Of a stretch of 64,000 bases of DNA, positions 16,755 through 26,810 are shown one piece after another. Position 1 is the stretch's first letter; each line of letters starts with the position of its first letter. Source of the stretch: Pseudidiomarina atlantica (GTDB lineage Bacteria; Pseudomonadota; Gammaproteobacteria; Enterobacterales; Alteromonadaceae); NCBI RefSeq assembly GCF_000753735.1, contig NZ_JPIN01000007.1, forward strand, positions 62,001 through 126,000, read 5' to 3'. A model generated the notes under the pieces. The model saw nothing but the letters and a program-made list of their open reading frames with translations. It had not been told where the DNA came from and searched no databases. The position numbers and the translations under genes were made by a program.

Positions 16755-17501
16755 CTAACGCTTTTTATGTAATTTTTGCGCAATAGCTTCGCGCGCAGCA
16801 TCCGAGTGTAGTGCTTTTATAAACACCTTTGCTTCGCGAGCAATGCGATCGGCAACATTTTCATAGGGTTGCTTCATCAATTGCTTACTGGCGCGCAAGC
16901 CACTCACCGGTTTGGCGGCAAATTTCGCCGCGAGTTCAGCTGTCGCATCGGCCAGACTATCGCTCGCCACAACTTTGCTTACTAAGCCATAGCTCAAGGC
17001 TGTTGTCGCATCAATGGTTTCACCCAGTAACAACAACTCTGCGGCACGTAAGTGGCCACATAGCAATGGCAGTAACTGACTGGAAGCAGCTTCTGGCACT
17101 AATCCCAAGTGAATAAATGGCAGCGCGAATTGCGCCTGTTCGCCACTGAGTACCATGTCGCAATGGAGCAAAATGGTGGTGCCAATGCCGATAACCGCAC
17201 CATCAACGCTGGCAATCACTGGCACTGTCAAACGGCTTAACGTATACAAGAAAACGAACGGTGGTGATGATTCGTTCAGTTCTTCCGATTGAAGGAAATC
17301 ATGTAAGTCATTACCCGCCGAAAAACTTCCCCCCGCACCTTGCAACACGACAGCCGCCACACTCGTGTCGCGTTCAGCTTGTTCTAGGGCGTGCGCCATA
17401 TCCAAATACATTTGTTGGGTAATCGCATTCTTTTTTTCGGGACGGTTCAACGTGATCCAAACAATACCGTCGCGTTGTTCCACTAACACCTGTTCGTTCA
17501 T
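16755..17501 (-). CDS. Enoyl-CoA hydratase/isomerase (crotonase) family protein
   Basis: This 248-residue crotonase-fold protein has the oxyanion-hole segments AGGSFSAGNDLHDF and VDGAVIGIGTTILLHCD, then LPFIHLGLVPEAASS with one Glu in the active-site position. The start at 17501 has AGGAAC upstream; the frame is open to 17534 but only via a TTG inside fabH. It lies 11 bp downstream of fabH and is probably cotranscribed. Substrate is not clear; a fatty acid or amino acid catabolic step is likely. Confidence 0.85.
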   Translation of the reverse strand: MNEQVLVEQRDGIVWITLNRPEKKNAITQQMYLDMAHALEQAERDTSVAAVVLQGAGGSFSAGNDLHDFLQSEELNESSPPFVFLYTLSRLTVPVIASVDGAVIGIGTTILLHCDMVLSGEQAQFALPFIHLGLVPEAASSQLLPLLCGHLRAAELLLLGETIDATTALSYGLVSKVVASDSLADATAELAAKFAAKPVSGLRASKQLMKQPYENVADRIAREAKVFIKALHSDAAREAIAQKLHKKR

Positions 17502-17512
17502 ACTACTTGTTC

Positions 17513-18601
17513 CTATTCGCCGCGGCGTTGCCAAGCTAATTTGGTACCTTCGTGCAGCGGCAAAATTAAATCAAGGGCCGTTTGACCATCGTCCGCGAGT
17601 TGCTCATCGTTAGGACGAATGGGGGTCACGCGTTGTCCCCATTTAATAATGCCTGCGCCGCAGGTCAAGCCACCACCGAACACTGCCGACACAATGGTAT
17701 CGCCAGGTTTAACGATGCCCTGTTCTACAGCTTCACAGAAGGCAATGGGCAAAGTCGCTGAAGAGGTATTGCCGTACTTTTGAATATTAATAACGGTCTT
17801 CTCTTCCGGCACTTTGCACATTTTGGCCAGATAATCGATCAGACGCTTATTGGCTTGATGCGGAATCAACGAGTCGATGTCGTCGGTGGTCAAACCCGTT
17901 TCCGCGAACACCTTCTCAACTGCGGTATTCATGCCTTTGACTGCGCGTTTAAAGATTTCCTGACCAATAAAGTTGAACGGCATAATGCCATCGAAACCAA
18001 AGCGGTCGAAACTTAGGCCAAATTCAAGTGCTAGTACGTCACGCGCATCCGCATCACAGGACACATGCGAAGCCAATAAACCAGCTTCATTTTCACTCGC
18101 TTCCAGCACCATCGCCCCAGCACCATCACCAAACAGCACTGCACTCTCACGCTTGGTCCAATCGAGAATTCGCGTTAGGCGCTCAGCGCCGATGATCAGT
18201 ACTTTTTTGTGTGCACCTGTGCGTATCGCTTGCGTCGCAAAGTGCATACCATAGAGAAAACTACTACAGGCGGCATTAAGGTCAAACGCCGCAGCGTTCT
18301 TTGCGCCTAAGTCACGTTGGACGGCCGAAGCAATATTTGGAATGATTTCGTCTGGGGTACAAGTACCCACGAGAACCAAGTCGATTTCTTCTGGGTCAAG
18401 ACCTGCGGCAGCCAGTGCATTACGCCCAGCCACAGTCGCAAGCTTTGATGTGCCAACCGCGCTGACACGGCGCTCTTCAATACCGGTACGGGTACGGATC
18501 CACTCGTCAGAAGTATCCAGAAACGTGGCTAAATCGTCGTTGGTCATCACAGCCGGCGGTAAACACTTACCCCAGCCAGTAATCTCTGCGTATATTTTCA
18601 C
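17513..18601 (-). CDS. fabH: Beta-ketoacyl-ACP synthase III (FabH family)
   Basis: The 362-residue product has the KAS III triad: Cys112 (LNAACSSFLYG), His248 (IPHQANKR) and Asn278 (YGNTSSA). The glycine-rich FGGGLTCGAGIIKWG follows. A C-terminal tail of about 35 residues goes beyond the usual end. KAS III condenses acetyl-CoA with malonyl-ACP to begin fatty acid synthesis. The gene is apart from the usual plsX-fabH-fabD cluster, so it may be a second, specialised copy, for example for longer or branched starters. Confidence 0.88.
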   Translation of the reverse strand: MKIYAEITGWGKCLPPAVMTNDDLATFLDTSDEWIRTRTGIEERRVSAVGTSKLATVAGRNALAAAGLDPEEIDLVLVGTCTPDEIIPNIASAVQRDLGAKNAAAFDLNAACSSFLYGMHFATQAIRTGAHKKVLIIGAERLTRILDWTKRESAVLFGDGAGAMVLEASENEAGLLASHVSCDADARDVLALEFGLSFDRFGFDGIMPFNFIGQEIFKRAVKGMNTAVEKVFAETGLTTDDIDSLIPHQANKRLIDYLAKMCKVPEEKTVINIQKYGNTSSATLPIAFCEAVEQGIVKPGDTIVSAVFGGGLTCGAGIIKWGQRVTPIRPNDEQLADDGQTALDLILPLHEGTKLAWQRRGE

Positions 18602-18674
18602 TAGTTAAAACCTATAGTCACATCACGTTTTTCGCTATCATAGCACGATTGTTACAAAGAGAAATGTCCGACCA

Positions 18675-19829
18675 ATGGCAAAACCATACTCTCGACACAC
18701 CGCGCCGACTTTAATGCAAACCCCCGCAGGACGCTGGCAGCTCTATCGCTATCCACGTCGAACCAGCGACCCTCTGCAAGCATGGGATGCCGCTGATGAA
18801 TTACTCCACGAGCGTTGGGTCCGTGCCGAACAAGCGGGTCAGCAATGGCAATTCCCGCTGCTGATCAATGATGCCTTCGGTGCCCTACTGATGCCAGTGG
18901 CGCATTTACAGGTTGCCAGCAGTAGTGATTCGCGCGTGACCGAACTGGGTCAGCGTGCCAATTTAGCCGACAATCAGCTCGCCTCGACTCTAACCCAACT
19001 CGATCCGCTGGCAACTATGCCAGCAACGACTGATGTGGTGTTACTGAAACTCCCGAAGAGCCAAAGTTTGCTGCAACTGCAACTGGCAAAACTGAGTGCT
19101 GAGATCGCCCCCGGTACGCCTATTTTGGCGGCCGCAAAAAGCAAACTATTTACCCCAAGTGTACGCCAACTATTCGAGCGCTATTGCGACTCGGTTGAGG
19201 TCTCGCTGATTGAACGTAAATGCCGTGTGCTGACGGCAACCATCAAATCACAGCCTTTCGAACTTGGCGCTTTTATTGAGCAATGGCATGCCGCCGAATA
19301 CGACCTACAGCTTGCCAATTACGCCGGTACCTTTGCGCGCAATCAACTTGATATTGGCGCCCGACTGTTGCTCGAAAATCTGCCGCCTAGTGGCGCCGAC
19401 AATGTCATCGATCTCGGTTGTGGCAACGGGGTGCTCGGTATTCTCTACGCGCGCCGCTCACCTACGAGTAAGGTCACTTGGGTGGACGAGTCGCATCTCG
19501 CGATTGCCTCATGTCAGGCGAACATTGCGAGTAACCTCGGCGCTAACGACAACTACCAAACCCGCGTTGATGACTGTTTGAGTCAGCAGGCATCTGAGAG
19601 CGCCGACTTAATTCTGTGTAATCCGCCCTTTCACCAAGAACATACGATAACCGAGCACATCGCACGACAAATGTTTCGTGATGCGCTACGCGTGCTGCGT
19701 AAAGGTGGTGAAATGCGGGTGGTCGCCAATCGTCATCTGCCGTATTATCATCCATTAAAACGTCTATTCAGCCATGTTCAGCAAATAGCCAGCAATAGTA
19801 AATTCGTGGTTTACAGCTGTATTAACTAA
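18675..19829 (+). CDS. rlmG: 23S rRNA (guanine-N2)-methyltransferase RlmG
   Basis: The 384-residue protein matches the two-domain RlmG/RsmC layout. The N-terminal domain has LQAWDAADELL and LLINDAFGALL. The C-terminal SAM-binding domain has VIDLGCGNGVLGI and the catalytic LCNPPFHQ motif, and ends RVVANRHLPYYHPLKRLF. These features match E. coli RlmG, which methylates G1835 of 23S rRNA, rather than RsmC. It is divergent from fabH. Confidence 0.93.
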   Translation: MAKPYSRHTAPTLMQTPAGRWQLYRYPRRTSDPLQAWDAADELLHERWVRAEQAGQQWQFPLLINDAFGALLMPVAHLQVASSSDSRVTELGQRANLADNQLASTLTQLDPLATMPATTDVVLLKLPKSQSLLQLQLAKLSAEIAPGTPILAAAKSKLFTPSVRQLFERYCDSVEVSLIERKCRVLTATIKSQPFELGAFIEQWHAAEYDLQLANYAGTFARNQLDIGARLLLENLPPSGADNVIDLGCGNGVLGILYARRSPTSKVTWVDESHLAIASCQANIASNLGANDNYQTRVDDCLSQQASESADLILCNPPFHQEHTITEHIARQMFRDALRVLRKGGEMRVVANRHLPYYHPLKRLFSHVQQIASNSKFVVYSCIN

Positions 19830-19845
19830 CGTGAAATGAGAGTCA

Positions 19846-20445
19846 ATGATAACTATGAAATCACTCATCAACAGCCTGCTTTTAAGTATTAGCTTGCTAG
19901 CTGCTCCGCTTAGCGCCCAAGAAATTCAACCCGACAATCCTTTTCCGCGGGTGAAGTTCACCACCAGCCATGGCGAAATCGTCGTTGAGCTGAATCGACA
20001 CAGAGCGCCGCTCACGGTAAAAAACTTTCTTAAATTTGTCGACATTGGCAGTTATAACGGCACCATTTTTCATCGCATAGTGCCCGGTTTTGTGGTGCAA
20101 GGCGGTGGTTACGATGCCGAACTGCGTGCCAAAACCACAGGGTCGCCGATTCCTAACGAATCTGGCAATGGCCTCAAGAATAAGTACGGTACCATCGCGA
20201 TGGCACGCGAAACTGACCCTCACACGGCAACACGTCAGTTCTTTTTTAATGTTCAAGACAATCCTTCCCTCGACCCAGAAGATGGTTGGGGCTACGCTGT
20301 TTTTGGTAGTATCGTCAGTGGCTACGAAACGCTGGAAAAGCTGGCTGAGGTGGAATCACAGCCCTTCCACGCAGCAACTGGCTGGCGCGACTACCCGACG
20401 GAACCACCAGTGCTGATTCGCGCTGAAATTCTCCCACCTCAATAG
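19846..20445 (+). CDS. Exported cyclophilin-type peptidyl-prolyl isomerase
   Basis: This 199-residue protein has a signal peptide ending near LLAAPLSAQ. A single cyclophilin domain follows, with VKNFLKFVDIGSYNGTIFHRIVPGFVVQGG, split by the active-site Arg of FHR, and then RQFFFNVQDN. It should catalyse cis/trans proline isomerisation in the periplasm, like PpiA. It is 16 bp after rlmG and eight bp before the ampG-like gene. An in-frame second ATG three codons on is possible. Confidence 0.9.
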   Translation: MITMKSLINSLLLSISLLAAPLSAQEIQPDNPFPRVKFTTSHGEIVVELNRHRAPLTVKNFLKFVDIGSYNGTIFHRIVPGFVVQGGGYDAELRAKTTGSPIPNESGNGLKNKYGTIAMARETDPHTATRQFFFNVQDNPSLDPEDGWGYAVFGSIVSGYETLEKLAEVESQPFHAATGWRDYPTEPPVLIRAEILPPQ

Positions 20446-20453
20446 GCGCCACG

Positions 20454-21809
20454 ATGGCTAACGAAACTGCCAATCAACCTTGGTATAAAGACTTTCGTGT
20501 TTACTTAGAGCCGCGCATTTGGGTTATCTTCTTATTCGGTCTAATGAGCGGTTTCCCCTGGGTCCTGATTGGCTCAATGCTCTCTGCTTGGTTGCAAGAA
20601 GCTGGGGTTGCGCGCAGTGAGATCGGCTTATTTGGTATGGTCTTTGTGGCCTATTCAGTTAACGCCCTATGGTCCCCTTTTGTCGACCGCGTCAAACTAC
20701 CACTGCTCCAGCGTTGGCTCGGTCAACGCCGCAGCTGGCTTGCTTTGTGTTTGTTCGTACTCATCGTGACCACCTTGGGTATGAGCACACTTGATCTTGC
20801 CACTCAAGCGTTCTGGGTGGCGTGCGGTGCGCTAGCGATTGCAGTCGCCTCGGCCACCCAAGACGTTGCTATTGACGCTTTTCGCATCGAGAGTTTTGGG
20901 CAGCATGAAGGGCACCTGCAATCGGCCGGTGCGGCCATGGCGACTGCCGGCTGGTGGACAGGTTACAGCGGCTTGGGCGCGCTGCCCTTCTTCTTGGTAG
21001 ACGGCACCACCTGGGACTGGCAAGCCGCCTATAAAGTCATGGCCGTCGTGCTGCTGGTGCAACTTGCGGTTGTGCTTATGGTGCGTGAATCAACTCGTTA
21101 TCGTGCGCAACTTAAACCATTTGAGCGGTGGCAAGACTGGTTTCGTACTACTCTTTATGAACCGGTTGCCGAATTTTTTCGCCGCACTGGCTGGCAGCTC
21201 GCATTTGCCATTTTAAGCTTTATTTTTCTATTCAAGATCGGTGAAGCCTTTCTCGGCCGCATGAGCATTGTGTTCTATAAAGAAATCGGCTTTACCAACG
21301 ATGACATCGCCATCTATTCGAAAATGGTGAACTGGTGGGTGACCATTATTTTTGCCATCATCGGTAGTCTGGTGAATGTACGGTTGGGTACCATGCGCGG
21401 TTTGCTGATTGGCGGCATCGCCATGGCCGCCAGTAACCTAATGTTTGCGTGGATCGCTGCAGTCGGCCCAGATACCAACTTGTTGTTAGCCGCAGTCATT
21501 ATTGATGGCTTCACCGGTGCTTGGTCGACGGTCGCTTTTGTCGCCTTTATCAGTTTGCTCTGTAATCGCGCGTTTACCGCCACCCAATACGCGCTACTCG
21601 CCTCTTTGGGCAACCTCGGTCGCACCTTCTTGTCATCCTACAGTGGCTTTGTGGTCGACTGGCTGGATGGCGACTGGTCATTATTCTTTATTTTGACTGC
21701 GGTGATGGTAACCCCGGGATTGTTGCTGCTGATTCTCTTGCGCAAAGCCTTGCACCGTATCGAGGCGCCAACAACCTATGAAGCCGAGCAGGAACATGGC
21801 CGCAACTAG
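20454..21809 (+). CDS. AmpG-like muropeptide MFS transporter
   Basis: The 451-residue product has about twelve to fourteen hydrophobic helices. The N-terminal YLEPRIWVIFLFGLMSGFPWVLIGS and the segment ATQDVAIDAFRIE are typical of the AmpG/PAT branch of the major facilitator superfamily. AmpG imports GlcNAc-anhydroMurNAc peptides for cell wall recycling and influences ampC induction. The end overlaps the start of panE by 14 bases, so the two are likely coupled. Confidence 0.85.
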   Translation: MANETANQPWYKDFRVYLEPRIWVIFLFGLMSGFPWVLIGSMLSAWLQEAGVARSEIGLFGMVFVAYSVNALWSPFVDRVKLPLLQRWLGQRRSWLALCLFVLIVTTLGMSTLDLATQAFWVACGALAIAVASATQDVAIDAFRIESFGQHEGHLQSAGAAMATAGWWTGYSGLGALPFFLVDGTTWDWQAAYKVMAVVLLVQLAVVLMVRESTRYRAQLKPFERWQDWFRTTLYEPVAEFFRRTGWQLAFAILSFIFLFKIGEAFLGRMSIVFYKEIGFTNDDIAIYSKMVNWWVTIIFAIIGSLVNVRLGTMRGLLIGGIAMAASNLMFAWIAAVGPDTNLLLAAVIIDGFTGAWSTVAFVAFISLLCNRAFTATQYALLASLGNLGRTFLSSYSGFVVDWLDGDWSLFFILTAVMVTPGLLLLILLRKALHRIEAPTTYEAEQEHGRN

Positions 21810-22686
21810 CGAATTGCCATGGCTAGTGATTGGGCAAGGTGCACTTGGCAGCCTGATGGCGGTGCGCCTCGCCCAACAGCAACACCAGGTCGCTATTAAG
21901 CTGCGCGATACATCGGTTAACAGCGTCGCCATAACCGAGCAGCAACAAACCTATCGTTTTAACGCGTGTGCAGAACTCACTACCCCTGCGATCATCTTTG
22001 CCGCGGTGAAAGCCTATCAAGTAGAAGCTTTGTTGCAGGAGCTCCTGTCGGTACCGGAATTTGCCAACAGTCAACTCATTCTGAGTTACAACGGAATGCT
22101 CAGCAATGAGGGCTCGCTCATTCCCTCGCACGCATTGCATTGGGTCACAACTCACGGCGCTTATCGAGATAACACGCAGCTTGTGCATGCTGGGCACGGT
22201 CAAAGTTGGCTCGGTTGGCACGCGGGGAATAACCCACAGCCCGCATGTTTTGAGACATTGGCCACAGCGCTGCCACCCTTGCGATGGCAAACTAATATCC
22301 AGCAACGCCGTTGGCACAAGCTAGCGATCAATTGTTTAATCAATCCGTTCACCGTGCTTTATCATTGTCGAAATGGTGCTTTAGAGCATTTAGTTAAGCC
22401 ACAACAATGGCAGCAATTGGCAACTGAAATTGTCGCGCTTGCGGAGCAACATGGCGTACACCTACAAGTGGCTGAAATTTTGCAACAAACACGCCAAGTG
22501 GTGCAGCAAACTGCGGCAAATCGTTCGTCAATGTTACAAGATTTTGAACAGGGTCGATTGCTAGAGATTGGCTATTTGAATGGTTTTGTGGCGACTGCGA
22601 GTGCAGCCGCCGGACTCGCTGCACCTGCTAACCATGCGTTATGGCAACAAGTGCAAGATGCTATTGATGGTCGGGATCTTCAATAA
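21796..22686 (+). CDS. panE: 2-dehydropantoate 2-reductase (KPR family)
   Basis: This 296-residue protein has the NADP-binding [15 protein letters not shown] at its N-terminus. It also has [12 protein letters not shown] with the catalytic-type Lys, and [20 protein letters not shown] in the C-terminal domain with the second conserved Lys. KPR reduces ketopantoate to pantoate for coenzyme A synthesis. The start at 21796 has AGGA just upstream; an earlier ATG at 21778 lacks one. Its 3' end overlaps the convergent ribB-like gene by 26 bp. Confidence 0.88.
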   Translation: MAATSELPWLVIGQGALGSLMAVRLAQQQHQVAIKLRDTSVNSVAITEQQQTYRFNACAELTTPAIIFAAVKAYQVEALLQELLSVPEFANSQLILSYNGMLSNEGSLIPSHALHWVTTHGAYRDNTQLVHAGHGQSWLGWHAGNNPQPACFETLATALPPLRWQTNIQQRRWHKLAINCLINPFTVLYHCRNGALEHLVKPQQWQQLATEIVALAEQHGVHLQVAEILQQTRQVVQQTAANRSSMLQDFEQGRLLEIGYLNGFVATASAAAGLAAPANHALWQQVQDAIDGRDLQ

Positions 22687-23785
22687 AGTCTACAACTTCC
22701 AAGCCAAAGCCTGACAAGGCGGTGTATCGCTTCGGTGTGCTCAGCAAGTGCATCTTGTGAATACCTAAATCAGCCAGGATCTGTGAACCAATACCCACGC
22801 TACGCGATGCATTTGACGCCGCCGCGGTCGGCTTGCGTTCGCCCCGATCTTCTTCGGCAAAACTACGCACCTGCTCTAGAATGTCATCGGCCGTTTGCGT
22901 GCGACCAATCACCACTAACACGCCACCGTGCTGACCGAGAAACTCCATCGCATGACCAAGCGGCCAACTACGTTGCGTTGCTCGGTCGGTCGCAAACAAA
23001 TCATTAAAGGTATCTTGCAAATGCACTCGCACGTTGATTGCCTGCTCAGGGTCAATGGTGCCATTGATCAAGGCAAAATGGACTTGCTTGTCGATGGTAT
23101 CTTGGTACGTGATCAGTTCAAATTCACCAAAACGGGTCGGTAAGCGGCATTGGGCTTGACGTTCAACAGTCTTTTCCTGTAGCGAGCGATACTCGATTAA
23201 GTCCGCAATGGTACCGATTTTCAAATCATGCTCAGCCGCGAATTTCTCTAGATCTGGACGGCGTGCCATGGTGCCGTCTTCGTTGAGGACTTCAACAATC
23301 ACCGCAGCTGGCTCATAGCCTGCCAAACGCGCCAAATCACAACCGGCTTCGGTATGTCCTGCCCGATTGAGTACGCCGCCCGACTTAGCTTTAAGCGGAA
23401 AGATATGACCAGGCATGACCAAATCATCAGGTTTGGCCTGCGGCGCTACGGCAGCTTGCACTGTGCGCGCCCGATCGGCTGCCGAGATCCCCGTGGTCAC
23501 ACCGTCAGCGGCTTCTATCGAAACCGTAAAATTCGTCGCATAGGGCGCATTATTTTGGTTCACCATCAATGGCAAACGCAGCTGTTCGCAACGCTCTTCA
23601 GTGAGCGTTAAACAAATCAATCCACGCCCATAGCGCGCCATAAAGTTGATCGCTTCAGGAGTTATCCGCTCGGCAGCAATGATTAAGTCGCCCTCATTCT
23701 CGCGATCTTCGTCGTCCATCAAGATCACCATTTTGCCTTGGCGAATATCTTCAATGATTTCGGCGGCGCTATTGAGTTGACTCAC
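22661..23785 (-). CDS. ribB: 3,4-dihydroxy-2-butanone-4-phosphate synthase with degenerate GCH II domain
   Basis: The 374-residue product has a full RibB domain ([38 protein letters not shown], about residues 1-205). This makes the four-carbon unit of riboflavin from ribulose 5-phosphate. The C-terminal half resembles GTP cyclohydrolase II, but the zinc-Cys motif region reads [20 protein letters not shown] with no Cys, so that activity should be lost. Similar RibBX proteins are known in gammaproteobacteria. It overlaps ribD by four bases; ribE and ribH are not next to it. Confidence 0.93.
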   Translation of the reverse strand: MSQLNSAAEIIEDIRQGKMVILMDDEDRENEGDLIIAAERITPEAINFMARYGRGLICLTLTEERCEQLRLPLMVNQNNAPYATNFTVSIEAADGVTTGISAADRARTVQAAVAPQAKPDDLVMPGHIFPLKAKSGGVLNRAGHTEAGCDLARLAGYEPAAVIVEVLNEDGTMARRPDLEKFAAEHDLKIGTIADLIEYRSLQEKTVERQAQCRLPTRFGEFELITYQDTIDKQVHFALINGTIDPEQAINVRVHLQDTFNDLFATDRATQRSWPLGHAMEFLGQHGGVLVVIGRTQTADDILEQVRSFAEEDRGERKPTAAASNASRSVGIGSQILADLGIHKMHLLSTPKRYTALSGFGLEVVDFIEDPDHQ

Positions 23786-24912
23786 GATGTTACCTCTCCT
23801 CTCGCCATGACACTGCGGTGCAGTGGCAAAGCATTAATGCGAATATCCTCACCCAACCGAGTGAAGCTTTGAAAGTGCAATTGTGGCACGTGCTCGAGCT
23901 GCGAAAACTCCGGCAGCTGCAGTAAACCACGGCTACTGTCACCTAAGAGTTTAGGCGCCATGTAAATAACGTATTCGTCGACCAGATCGGCACTCACCAG
24001 AGCCCCAGCAAGCTCGGCCCCACATTCTGTCCAGACCTCGTTGATTTGTTGCTGTGCCAGCTCTGCCAACACGCTTTGTAGCGGCAAACGCTGCTGCGCA
24101 CTGGGGACGCGTAGCGTTTGCACATGGGCCGGCCAGTGTGCGCGATCTTCAACAGTGGCATCTACTACGCGCAGAACCGGCGTTGAGATCGCAAAAAAAG
24201 GATGGTCGACGGCGACTTCCGCACGACGATCTAATAACACCCGCAACGGCTGTTGTTGCGCTTCTGGGTGGCGCGCGGTCATCCGTGCTTGGTCCATTAA
24301 CACCGTGCGGGCACTTGTGAGCACTGCACCACTGCAGGCTCTATAACGGTGCACATCTAACCGTGCTTGTTCGCCCGTGATCCATTGGCTGCGACCATTA
24401 CTGAGTGCCGTGCGCCCATCGAGACTCATGGCCATTTTCAAGCGCACCCACGGCAACTGCCGTTCCATGCGCGAAATAAAACCAAGGTTAAGTTGTCGTG
24501 CCGCGGTTTCTAATACGCCGACATCAACTTGAATACCCGCCGCGCGAAGGCGTTCAATGCCTTGCCCGGCAACCAAGGGGTTCGGATCTTGCAGCGCCAC
24601 GACCACGCGGCTCACTTTAGCTTTGATGAGACCGTCGGCACACGGCGGCGTGCGACCGAAGTGGCTACAAGGTTCAAGGGTGACATAGGCCGTTGCGCCG
24701 TGCGCGCGCGCGCCGGCCTCACGCAGCGCAAATACCTCGGCATGAGGTTCGCCGGGGCGTTCATGGTAACCACTGCCTACAACTTCCTGTTGCGCCACAA
24801 TCACACAGCCCACACAGGGGTTTGGCGCAGCGGTAAAGCGCCCACGTTCAGCGAGAGTGAGCGCCATTTGCATGAAATGGTTATCGAGATGAGCTTGCGC
24901 AGCGTCAGTCAT
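23782..24912 (-). CDS. ribD: Riboflavin biosynthesis deaminase/reductase RibD
   Basis: This 376-residue bifunctional enzyme does steps two and three of riboflavin synthesis. The deaminase domain has the zinc site [11 protein letters not shown] and [17 protein letters not shown] (about residues 50-95). The reductase domain has [19 protein letters not shown] and the C-terminal [14 protein letters not shown]. It is four bp after nrdR and overlaps ribB by four bases. The nrdR-ribD order is the usual one in gammaproteobacteria. Confidence 0.95.
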   Translation of the reverse strand: MTDAAQAHLDNHFMQMALTLAERGRFTAAPNPCVGCVIVAQQEVVGSGYHERPGEPHAEVFALREAGARAHGATAYVTLEPCSHFGRTPPCADGLIKAKVSRVVVALQDPNPLVAGQGIERLRAAGIQVDVGVLETAARQLNLGFISRMERQLPWVRLKMAMSLDGRTALSNGRSQWITGEQARLDVHRYRACSGAVLTSARTVLMDQARMTARHPEAQQQPLRVLLDRRAEVAVDHPFFAISTPVLRVVDATVEDRAHWPAHVQTLRVPSAQQRLPLQSVLAELAQQQINEVWTECGAELAGALVSADLVDEYVIYMAPKLLGDSSRGLLQLPEFSQLEHVPQLHFQSFTRLGEDIRINALPLHRSVMARGEVTS

Positions 24913-24916
24913 AGAA

Positions 24917-25366
24917 CTAATCGTTTAAGCGAGCGATTTCTTCACCGAATTCGCGAATGTCATCGAATGCACGGTACACCGAAGCAAAACGTATGTAAGC
25001 CACTTTGTCGATGGCTTTTAAGTTTTCCATCACTAAACCACCGATAACCTGACTGGTAATTTCACGCTCACCGGTTGCGCGCAGTGCAGACTTCACGTTT
25101 TGAATGGCTTGCTCCATGGATTCAACGCTTACTGGGCGTTTTTCCAAAGCGCGTAGCAGGCCATTGCGAAGCTTGTCTTCATTAAACGGCTCGCGGGAAC
25201 CATCGGATTTGATCACGCGTGGCATGACCAACTCAGCGGTTTCAAAGGTAGTGAAACGTTCCTTACAGGCATTGCATTCGCGGCGACGTCGCACCGATGC
25301 ACCATCGGACACGAGGCGTGAATCGATGACTTTGGTGTCTTGGGTGTCACAAAACGGGCAATGCAT
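24917..25366 (-). CDS. nrdR: Transcriptional repressor NrdR
   Basis: This 149-residue regulator of ribonucleotide reductase genes has an N-terminal zinc ribbon (CPFC at residues 3-6, then CNAC at about 31-34). An ATP-cone domain follows ([20 protein letters not shown]). NrdR senses ATP/dATP and binds NrdR boxes upstream of nrd operons. It sits 38 bp downstream of glyA and four bp before ribD. Confidence 0.96.
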   Translation of the reverse strand: MHCPFCDTQDTKVIDSRLVSDGASVRRRRECNACKERFTTFETAELVMPRVIKSDGSREPFNEDKLRNGLLRALEKRPVSVESMEQAIQNVKSALRATGEREITSQVIGGLVMENLKAIDKVAYIRFASVYRAFDDIREFGEEIARLND

Positions 25367-25404
25367 AGTTACACTCCACTACCTAATCTTAGTTGTCTTA
25401 ACGC

Positions 25405-26661
25405 CTATGCGTAGACTGGGAATTTCGCGCACAACGCTTTCACCTGCTCGCGTACGCTGGCAATGGTTTCTTCGTTGTTGATGTCATCTAGCACATCACA
25501 AATCCAGTTCGCGACCTGCTCAGCTTCAGCTTGCTTGAAACCGCGGCGGGTAATCGCTGGCGTGCCCAAACGTAAACCTGAAGTGACAAAGGGTGAACGC
25601 GGATCGTTCGGTACCGAGTTTTTGTTCACGGTGATGTAAGCGTTACCAAGTGCCGCATCAGCATCCTTACCGGTGATGTCTTTGTCGATGAGATCGACCA
25701 AGAACAAATGATTCTGCGTGCCTCCTGAAACAATCTTGTAGCCGCGCTCTTGCATCACTTTCACCATCGCATTGGCGTTATCCAGCACTTGTTGCTGATA
25801 CGCCTTGAATTCTGGCTCCATGGCTTCTTTAAAAGCTACAGCTTTAGCCGCAATCACGTGGCACAACGGACCACCTTGACTGCCTGGGAATACACCGCTG
25901 TTCAGCTTTTTGTGCAAGGCTTCGTCGTCTTTACCTGACAAGATTAAACCACTGCGTGGACCAGCAAGGGTCTTATGCGTCGTAGTAGTCACCACGTCGG
26001 CGAACGGAATCGGACTCGGGTACAAACCAGCAGCGACTAAACCAGCAACGTGTGCCATATCGACTAACAAGTAGGCACCTACTTCGTCAGCGATTTCACG
26101 GAATTTCGCCCAGTCAACGATACCTGAGTAAGCTGAGAAACCAGCGACAATCATTTTCGGCTTATGTTCAAGCGCTAATGCACGCACTTCAGCGTAATCG
26201 ATTTCACCAGTGCTTTCATCGAGGCCATACTGCACCGCGTTGTAGAGTTTACCTGAGAAATTAACGCCAGAACCGTGCGTCAAGTGACCACCATGCGCCA
26301 GGCTCATGCCCAACACGGTGTCACCAGCTTCAAGTAAAGCTAAGAACACGGCTGAGTTCGCCTGCGAGCCCGCGTGCGGCTGCACGTTGGCATATTTAGC
26401 ACCGAACAATTGCTTGGCACGTTCAATCGCTAAATCTTCAACCATGTCGACGTATTCGCAACCGCCGTAATAGCGTTTGTGCGGATAGCCTTCAGCATAT
26501 TTATTGGTCAGCTGTGAGCCCTGTGCTTGTAACACGCGTGGACTGGTGTAGTTCTCAGATGCGATCATTTCAATGTGTTGCTCTTGACGCTCGACCTCGC
26601 CAGTCATGGCTTGCCAGAGTTCAGCATCGTAATCGGCAATATTCATGGTGTTCTTTAACAT
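25405..26661 (-). CDS. glyA: Serine hydroxymethyltransferase
   Basis: This 418-residue PLP enzyme interconverts serine and glycine with tetrahydrofolate. [19 protein letters not shown] is the normal N-terminus, and the PLP Lys lies in [16 protein letters not shown]. The start at 26661 is set by AGGAG five bases upstream; the longer open frame to 26688 lacks support. It heads the glyA-nrdR-ribD-ribB unit and is divergent from ettA. Confidence 0.96.
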   Translation of the reverse strand: MLKNTMNIADYDAELWQAMTGEVERQEQHIEMIASENYTSPRVLQAQGSQLTNKYAEGYPHKRYYGGCEYVDMVEDLAIERAKQLFGAKYANVQPHAGSQANSAVFLALLEAGDTVLGMSLAHGGHLTHGSGVNFSGKLYNAVQYGLDESTGEIDYAEVRALALEHKPKMIVAGFSAYSGIVDWAKFREIADEVGAYLLVDMAHVAGLVAAGLYPSPIPFADVVTTTTHKTLAGPRSGLILSGKDDEALHKKLNSGVFPGSQGGPLCHVIAAKAVAFKEAMEPEFKAYQQQVLDNANAMVKVMQERGYKIVSGGTQNHLFLVDLIDKDITGKDADAALGNAYITVNKNSVPNDPRSPFVTSGLRLGTPAITRRGFKQAEAEQVANWICDVLDDINNEETIASVREQVKALCAKFPVYA

Positions 26662-26810
26662 CGGGGCTCCTGACTTCTTTGCAGACATTCTATGCGGACA
26701 ACAATCGGCACGTAGTTTACCAATATACTTGGGTTCACGCCAACTTAAGGGTTAAAATAAGCACTTTATTCATGCCTGACTTAGGCCTAACTGAGGAATG
26801 GTTTGCTGCT

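Noticed and set aside
26514-26810. Long upstream extension of the ettA reading frame
   Set aside because: It is antisense to glyA and has no similarity to EttA; the MAQYIY start at 26811 matches the known N-terminus.
26662-26810. Glycine riboswitch upstream of glyA
   Set aside because: The 149-bp region lacks the conserved glycine aptamer core; only a short TTAGGCCTAA palindrome is seen.
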